A stretch of 9,563 nucleotides of DNA from an uncultured Bacteroidales bacterium (GTDB lineage Bacteria > Bacteroidota > Bacteroidia > Bacteroidales > Paludibacteraceae). The stretch lies in contig CAKUYO010000059.1 of the NCBI GenBank assembly GCA_934716995.1, positions 1-9,563 on the forward strand, written 5' to 3'. Below are positions 7,463 to 9,563 of this stretch, piece after piece; positions within the stretch are counted from its first letter, which is position 1; every line of letters starts with the position of its first letter. The notes under the pieces are model-generated. The model was not told where the DNA came from and did not search any database. It worked only from the letters and a program-made list of their open reading frames with translations. The position numbers and the translations under genes are program-made.

Positions 7463-7546
7463 ACTGCGTTACGTTAATGGCAGTAAAACTGCGTTAATGG
7501 TTTACACGTTAGTGGTTGTACGTACGTTAATGGTTATACGTTGTTG
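7463..7546 (+). repeat. Left array of the RCGTTARTGG motif
   Basis: Four copies of a 10-bp motif lie in one orientation: ACGTTAATGG (7471-7480), GCGTTAATGG (7491-7500), ACGTTAGTGG (7506-7515) and ACGTTAATGG (7524-7533), with a partial ACGTTGTTG at 7538-7546. Start-to-start spacings are 20, 15, 18 and 14 bp. Also within are a GCAGT-AAA-ACTGC hairpin (7480-7492), a second ACTGC at 7463-7467 that could pair with GCAGT, and the palindrome GTACGTAC (7518-7525). The array begins 4 bp after the mce stop. Its motif recurs inverted at 7973-8097. Confidence 0.8.
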
Positions 7547-7551
7547 AAAGT

Positions 7552-7579
7552 TTTGTAGCGGTTTACACCGCCATACAAA
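7552..7579 (+). promoter_or_regulatory. Bulged hairpin just before the four-helix-bundle gene
   Basis: TTTGTA (7552-7557) pairs with TACAAA (7574-7579), and GCGGT (7558-7562) pairs with ACCGC (7567-7571) around a TTAC loop, leaving a 2-nt CA bulge at 7572-7573. The 11-bp structure ends 8 nt before the ATG at 7588. It has no T-run, so it is not an intrinsic terminator. It could be an RNA site for processing or translational control. Confidence 0.6.
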
Positions 7580-7587
7580 GTAAAGTT

Positions 7588-7998
7588 ATGACTATACATA
7601 ACGTTGAAGACTTGGTGATATGGCAGTTGTCTAGAAAACTTATCGGGGAAATATACTCTCTGATGAGACAAAATCAAGATTGGGGCTTTAGGGATCAAAT
7701 CCAAAGGGCCGCAGTTTCGATAATGAACAATATCGCTGAGGGATTTCAAAAGCATCGTTTTACAAAAGACAACAAAACGTTTATCAACTACTTAACAATT
7801 TCGTATGGCTCCTGTGGAGAAGTGAGAAGCATGCTCTATTTAGCCGAAGATTTAGGTTACATATCTGCAGATGATGCTCAACGTCTAAGACAAAACTGCA
7901 TAAGCATAGAGTTTAAGATAGAGAATTTCATCAAATCGCTCCAAACTACCCAAACCTATAAGGAACGTGAAACCAAAAACGTCAAACCAATAACGTGA
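7588..7998 (+). CDS. Four-helix-bundle protein of the S23 / 23S rRNA intervening-sequence family
   Basis: A 136-residue, all-helical protein. It has the family's typical pattern: an N-terminal DLVIWQLSRKLIGEIYSL helix, WGFRDQIQRAAVSIMNNIAEGF (~residues 32-53) as the signature, then FINYLTISYGSCGEVRSMLYLAEDLGYI. This matches the four-helix-bundle family (S23/IVP) first found inside 23S rRNA intervening sequences and related to Avd proteins of diversity-generating retroelements. The biochemical role is unsettled; basic faces suggest nucleic-acid binding. No reverse transcriptase or rRNA is near. The gene lies between mce and the carboxyltransferase gene, is visibly AT-richer than both, and uses codons such as AGA and TTA that its neighbours avoid, suggesting acquisition. 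Its last codons (ending NVKPIT) are encoded within the right repeat array, so the C-terminal tail after about residue 118 is probably not part of the fold. Confidence 0.88.
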   Translation: MTIHNVEDLVIWQLSRKLIGEIYSLMRQNQDWGFRDQIQRAAVSIMNNIAEGFQKHRFTKDNKTFINYLTISYGSCGEVRSMLYLAEDLGYISADDAQRLRQNCISIEFKIENFIKSLQTTQTYKERETKNVKPIT

Positions 7999-8097
7999 AC
8001 GTAAGTTCACCACTAACAAAAAAGAACCAACGCGTAGCCAAAAACGTGAAACTCGTTCACCACTAACGCGCAGCCAAAAACGTAACACCAATAACAA
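7973..8097 (+). repeat. Right array: the same motif inverted, with longer direct repeats
   Basis: Motif copies on this strand read as the complement of the left array: CCAAAAACGT (7973, 8038, 8074), CCAATAACGT (7987), CCACTAACAA (8010), CCACTAACGC (8060) and CCAATAACAA (8088), each position being the first base. Larger direct repeats are superimposed: TTCACCACTAAC at 8006-8017 and 8056-8067, and AGCCAAAAACGT at 8036-8047 and 8072-8083. Two hairpins occur: GTGAAC-GTAA-GTTCAC (7995-8010) and GTGAA-ACTCG-TTCAC (8046-8060). The array overlaps the end of the preceding gene and stops 8 bp before the next start codon. No promoter or T-run terminator is visible. Confidence 0.8.
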
Positions 8098-8105
8098 ATA
8101 ATTAT

Positions 8106-9563
8106 ATGAATCAAGATAATCTGCAAAAACTGATTGACAACCGCGCAAAGGCAGCAGCCGGAGGCGGCGAAGCAGCAATCGAAAAACAGCACGCTAAGGG
8201 CAGTTATACCGCCCGCGAGCGTATCAATATGCTCCTCGACGAAGGTTCGTTTGAGGAAGTGAATATGTTCCTCACCCACCGTTGCCACGATTTCGGTATG
8301 GAGAAAAAAGTCTTCCTCGGCGACGGTGTGGCAGTAGGTTCGGGTACCATCGACGGTCGTCTGGTATTCGTTTTCGCACAGGACGCTACCGTCATCGGCG
8401 GTTCGCTCAGCGAGACGATGGCACAGAAAATCTGCAACGTGATGGATCAGGCTATGAAACTCGGTGCACCTATCATCGGTCTGAACGACTCGGGTGGTGC
8501 GCGTATTCAGGAGGGTGCTTGCGCCTTGGCCGGTTATGCCGAGATTTTCGAGCGTAATATCCTCGCCAGCGGCGTGGTTCCCCAGATTAGTGTCATCTTC
8601 GGTCCGTGCGCCGGCGGTGCCGTTTATAGCCCTGCGCTGACCGACTTCATTATGATGACAGAGCGGAACTCGTATATGTTTATCACCGGTCCGAAAGTTG
8701 TTAAATCGGTTACGGGTGAAGACGTTAGCGTGGAAGACCTTGGTGGTGCACGTGTACACGCTACCAAATCGGGTGTCACCCACTTTGTGGCGGCTACCGA
8801 AGAAGAGGCGCTGCAAGAAGTTCGCCGTCTGGTTAGTTTCATCCCGCAAAACAATATGGAGGAGGCTCCGGTACTCAAGTGCACCGATGACCCGCTGCGT
8901 ATTGAGGAAAGCCTGAACGACATTGTGCCTAACGATCCGAACAAGCCCTACAACATGAAGGACATCATCAACCTGATTGTGGATAACGGCGACTTTATGG
9001 AGGTGCAGAAAGACTACGCCAAGAACATCATCTGCGGTTTCGCACGTTTCAACGGTCGCAGCACGGGTATCATTGCCAACCAGCCGAACTATATCGCCGG
9101 TGTGTTGGATTGTGATGCCAGCCGTAAGGCAGCGCGTTTCGTACGTTTCTGCGATGCCTTCAACATTCAGATTCTTACCCTTGTGGATGTGCCGGGCTTC
9201 TTGTGCGGTACAGGACAAGAGTACGCCGGAATTATCGACCATGGAGCAAAACTGATGTTCGCTTACGGCGAAGCAACCGTACCCAAGGTTACCATTACTA
9301 TTCGCAAGTCATACGGTGGCAGTCATATCGTTATGAGTTGCAAGCAGTTGCGCGGCGATGTATGCTATGCATGGCCTAATGCGGAGATTGCCGTGATGGG
9401 TGCAAGCGGTGCTGTGGGCGTGCTTCAGGCAAAAGCCATCAAGGCTATCGAAGACCCCGAAGAGAAAAAGAAATTCATTGCAGAGAAAGAGGCGGAGTAT
9501 CGCGAACTCTTTGCCAGTCCGTATCAGGCTGCCAACCGCGGCTATATCGACGACATCATTGAG
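8106..9563 (+). CDS. mmdA: Biotin-dependent acyl-CoA carboxyltransferase subunit (methylmalonyl-CoA decarboxylase alpha / propionyl-CoA carboxylase beta type), 3' end missing
   Basis: An open frame of 486 codons with no stop before the window ends; the family is usually about 510-520 residues, so only the last few dozen codons are missing. It moves the carboxyl group between (S)-methylmalonyl-CoA and biotin on a partner subunit. The crotonase-like N-terminal half has DSGGARIQEG (128-137) and an oxyanion-hole FGPCAGGA segment (G166-A172). The C-terminal half has NQPNYIAGVLD, DVPGFLCGTGQE (361-372) and RKSYGGSHIVM (GGS from 404). Following the epimerase gene, it most likely belongs to the sodium-pumping methylmalonyl-CoA decarboxylase that makes propionyl-CoA in Bacteroidales, whose other subunits should lie downstream. 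A propionyl-CoA carboxylase beta subunit cannot be excluded from this sequence alone. The start at 8106 gives the expected N terminus. Confidence 0.9.
   Translation, partial: MNQDNLQKLIDNRAKAAAGGGEAAIEKQHAKGSYTARERINMLLDEGSFEEVNMFLTHRCHDFGMEKKVFLGDGVAVGSGTIDGRLVFVFAQDATVIGGSLSETMAQKICNVMDQAMKLGAPIIGLNDSGGARIQEGACALAGYAEIFERNILASGVVPQISVIFGPCAGGAVYSPALTDFIMMTERNSYMFITGPKVVKSVTGEDVSVEDLGGARVHATKSGVTHFVAATEEEALQEVRRLVSFIPQNNMEEAPVLKCTDDPLRIEESLNDIVPNDPNKPYNMKDIINLIVDNGDFMEVQKDYAKNIICGFARFNGRSTGIIANQPNYIAGVLDCDASRKAARFVRFCDAFNIQILTLVDVPGFLCGTGQEYAGIIDHGAKLMFAYGEATVPKVTITIRKSYGGSHIVMSCKQLRGDVCYAWPNAEIAVMGASGAVGVLQAKAIKAIEDPEEKKKFIAEKEAEYRELFASPYQAANRGYIDDIIE

Larger units (their letters stand above)
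7463..8098 (+). mobile_element. Putative IVS-like cassette: four-helix-bundle gene between inverted repeat arrays
   Basis: The stretch between mce and the carboxyltransferase gene comprises a left array of RCGTTARTGG motifs, a short gene for an S23/IVP-family protein, and a right array with the motif inverted. This family is best known from ORFs inside 23S rRNA intervening sequences, whose ends are complementary. The gene region is AT-richer than its neighbours (21 G/C in 60 bases at 7861-7920 against 30 in 60 at 8401-8460). No transposase, target-site duplication or sharp ends could be identified, so boundaries are approximate and mobility is inferred. Confidence 0.4.

Noticed and set aside
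7588..7998. Accessory (Avd) protein of a diversity-generating retroelement
   Set aside because: The fold family is related, but no reverse transcriptase, template repeat or variable repeat is present within the window.
7995..8060. Intrinsic terminators before the carboxyltransferase gene
   Set aside because: The two hairpins have short stems and no T-run after them, so termination is unlikely. They are described as part of the repeat array.
7471..8097. CRISPR array
   Set aside because: The repeat unit is only about 10 bp, degenerate, irregularly spaced and in opposite orientations either side of a gene. There are no uniform spacers and no cas genes.
7463..8098. True 23S rRNA intervening sequence
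   Set aside because: Flanking sequence is protein-coding (epimerase and carboxyltransferase), with no rRNA on either side. Only the protein family and the inverted flanks are shared with it.
8013..9242. 409-codon open frame on the minus strand
   Set aside because: It lies opposite the carboxyltransferase gene, whose translation matches its family throughout. The antisense translation has no recognisable domain and is a by-product of codon bias.

Overview
The window reads as chromosome from a Bacteroidota member, most likely order Bacteroidales. The support is: promoters of the TTTG / 20-nt spacer / TAnnTTTG type, little use of Shine-Dalgarno sequences, lipoproteins with Bacteroidota-style signals, an outer-membrane protein resembling the DUF1207 family, and a methylmalonyl-CoA epimerase gene followed by a biotin-dependent carboxyltransferase gene, as in the succinate-to-propionate pathway of this order. 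Genus cannot be read from the sequence.

All complete genes are on the + strand. Positions 1-194 are a divergent promoter region: a minus-strand -7 box and a possible start codon at the left edge suggest a gene leaving the window, and a full Bacteroidota promoter drives the + strand. Positions 195-3629 hold two GH13 alpha-glucan-hydrolase lipoproteins only 6 bp apart, closed by a strong intrinsic terminator (3653-3688). Positions 3690-5738 hold nadK (NAD kinase) with its own promoter, then lgt (prolipoprotein diacylglyceryl transferase). Positions 5841-6878 encode an exported, probably outer-membrane, beta-rich protein resembling DUF1207. From 6924 a further promoter drives mce (methylmalonyl-CoA epimerase) and, 646 bp later, a carboxyltransferase gene (mmdA/pccB type) that runs off the right edge.

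The unusual part is 7460-8105, between mce and the carboxyltransferase gene. A small, AT-rich gene for a four-helix-bundle protein of the 23S rRNA intervening-sequence (S23/IVP) family sits between two arrays of a degenerate 10-bp motif. The motif reads RCGTTARTGG on the left and in the opposite orientation (CCANTAACG, CCAAAAACGT) on the right. The gene's last codons lie inside the right array, and a bulged hairpin lies just before its start codon. This looks like a small insertion cassette whose transcript could fold its flanks together, like rRNA intervening sequences but in a metabolic operon. It is the best candidate for an undescribed system here; mobility and function are inference.

Functionally, the genes cover polysaccharide breakdown at the cell envelope (GH13 pair), lipoprotein maturation (Lgt, on which both GH13 lipoproteins would depend), NADP supply (NadK) and fermentative propionate formation (epimerase plus carboxyltransferase).
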